Shown: positions 63,852 through 64,000 of the stretch, piece after piece
Layout: each line of letters starts with the position of its first letter
Numbering within the stretch: position 1 is the stretch's first letter
From: Chitinophaga sp. YR627
Lineage (GTDB): Bacteria; Bacteroidota; Bacteroidia; Chitinophagales; Chitinophagaceae
Direction: 5' to 3'
Assembly: GCF_900114995.1 (NCBI RefSeq)
Contig: NZ_FOUX01000008.1
Coordinates: 1-64,000, forward strand
DNA length: 64,000 nucleotides
Made by a program: the position numbers and the translations under genes
Notes under the pieces: model-generated
Database searches by the model: none
The model's input: only the letters and a program-made list of their open reading frames with translations
Told to the model about the DNA's origin: nothing

Positions 63852-64000
63852 TTGGAACAGCAGGAGCTTTATTTACTGATCACCAGGCATTTTAACGAAC
63901 AGACCGTCCCATGGGAAGAAGATTTCCTGGCTGAATGGCTGGAAAGCACAGAAGAGAACAGACAGACTTACAGCGTGTTGAAAGATATATGGCAGAGTAG
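63852..64000 (+). CDS. FecR-family anti-sigma factor, N-terminal fragment
   Basis: Open reading frame running to the window edge without a stop; 49 codons. The translation (start EQQELYLLITRHFNEQ, then FLAEWLESTEENRQTYSVLKDIWQ) has the FecR N-terminal pattern of L-x-x-W with spaced Glu and a W before the membrane part. No ATG is in frame; the TTG at 63852 gives the right N-terminus. It probably binds the preceding ECF sigma until signalled by a TonB-dependent transporter encoded beyond the window. Truncated only by the window end. Confidence 0.75.
   Translation, partial: MEQQELYLLITRHFNEQTVPWEEDFLAEWLESTEENRQTYSVLKDIWQS

Noticed and set aside
1-64000. tRNA, rRNA, transposase or integrase genes
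   Set aside because: None recognised on either strand; the window shows no sign of insertion elements or attachment sites.

Overview
The window reads as chromosomal DNA from a Bacteroidota, most likely a Chitinophaga or close Chitinophagaceae relative. The grounds are two SusC/SusD pairs, surface lipoproteins of DUF4998/DUF5000 type, many secreted glycoside hydrolases, an ECF sigma/FecR pair, promoters of TTTG-N20-TAnnTTTG type (rpsT is a textbook case), and AT-rich gaps between dense, mostly co-directional genes. No rRNA, tRNA, CRISPR array, transposase, integrase or phage gene was recognised. The species is inference; gene families are recognised from memory of their motifs.

Layout. 1-960: a gene-poor stretch with two 11-bp-period tandem arrays, then rpsT. 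1.5-7.2 kb: sucA-sucB (E1 and E2 of 2-oxoglutarate dehydrogenase) and an RsmB-type rRNA methyltransferase. 7.2-10.2 kb: a lipoprotein, small conserved genes and mnmA. 10.3-25.0 kb: a complete hexuronate catabolic island (uxaB, uxaC, kdgK, eda, exuT, uxaA, kduI, DUF4861, kduD, LacI regulator, GH88, DUF2264). Galacturonate goes through tagaturonate and altronate to KDG. Unsaturated uronates released by GH88 reach KDG through KduI/KduD. KdgK and Eda take KDG to pyruvate and glyceraldehyde-3-phosphate. Three copies of a TGCAAACGTTTGCA-type operator sit upstream of exuT, between uxaA and kduI, and upstream of GH88; at exuT and kduI the operator contains the -33 promoter element at the same spacing.

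25.0-27.2 kb: a three-gene overlapping operon of a 7-TM protein, a one-TM histidine kinase and a LuxR-type response regulator. 27.3-31.5 kb: two unknown small proteins, a 750-bp gap ending in an intrinsic terminator that has no gene in front of it, and a GH92 alpha-mannosidase. 31.6-33.9 kb: proB-proA. 33.9-45.5 kb: an amino-sugar/murein salvage region: a GH9 enzyme fused to a NodB-type polysaccharide deacetylase, divergent from a sodium:solute symporter, murQ and anmK, then a DeoR regulator and a SusC/SusD pair. 45.7-50.1 kb: GH29 fucosidase, DUF4421 protein, dihaem cytochrome c, a small membrane protein and an orphan protein resembling DUF3626; the last two have palindromes at their predicted transcription starts.

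50.1-62.1 kb: a polysaccharide utilisation locus on the minus strand (SusC, SusD, two discoidin-like surface lipoproteins, GH95 fucosidase/galactosidase, SDR dehydrogenase) divergent from an AraC regulator. 62.3-64.0 kb: a small secreted protein, an ECF sigma factor and the first 49 codons of a FecR anti-sigma factor cut by the window edge.

The most unusual items are the GH9-deacetylase fusion with altered deacetylase motifs next to the MurNAc genes, the helically phased 11-bp arrays, the orphan terminator suggesting an unannotated RNA, and the palindrome-controlled orphan genes near 48.6-50.1 kb. Nothing here is a clear-cut new defence or mobile system.
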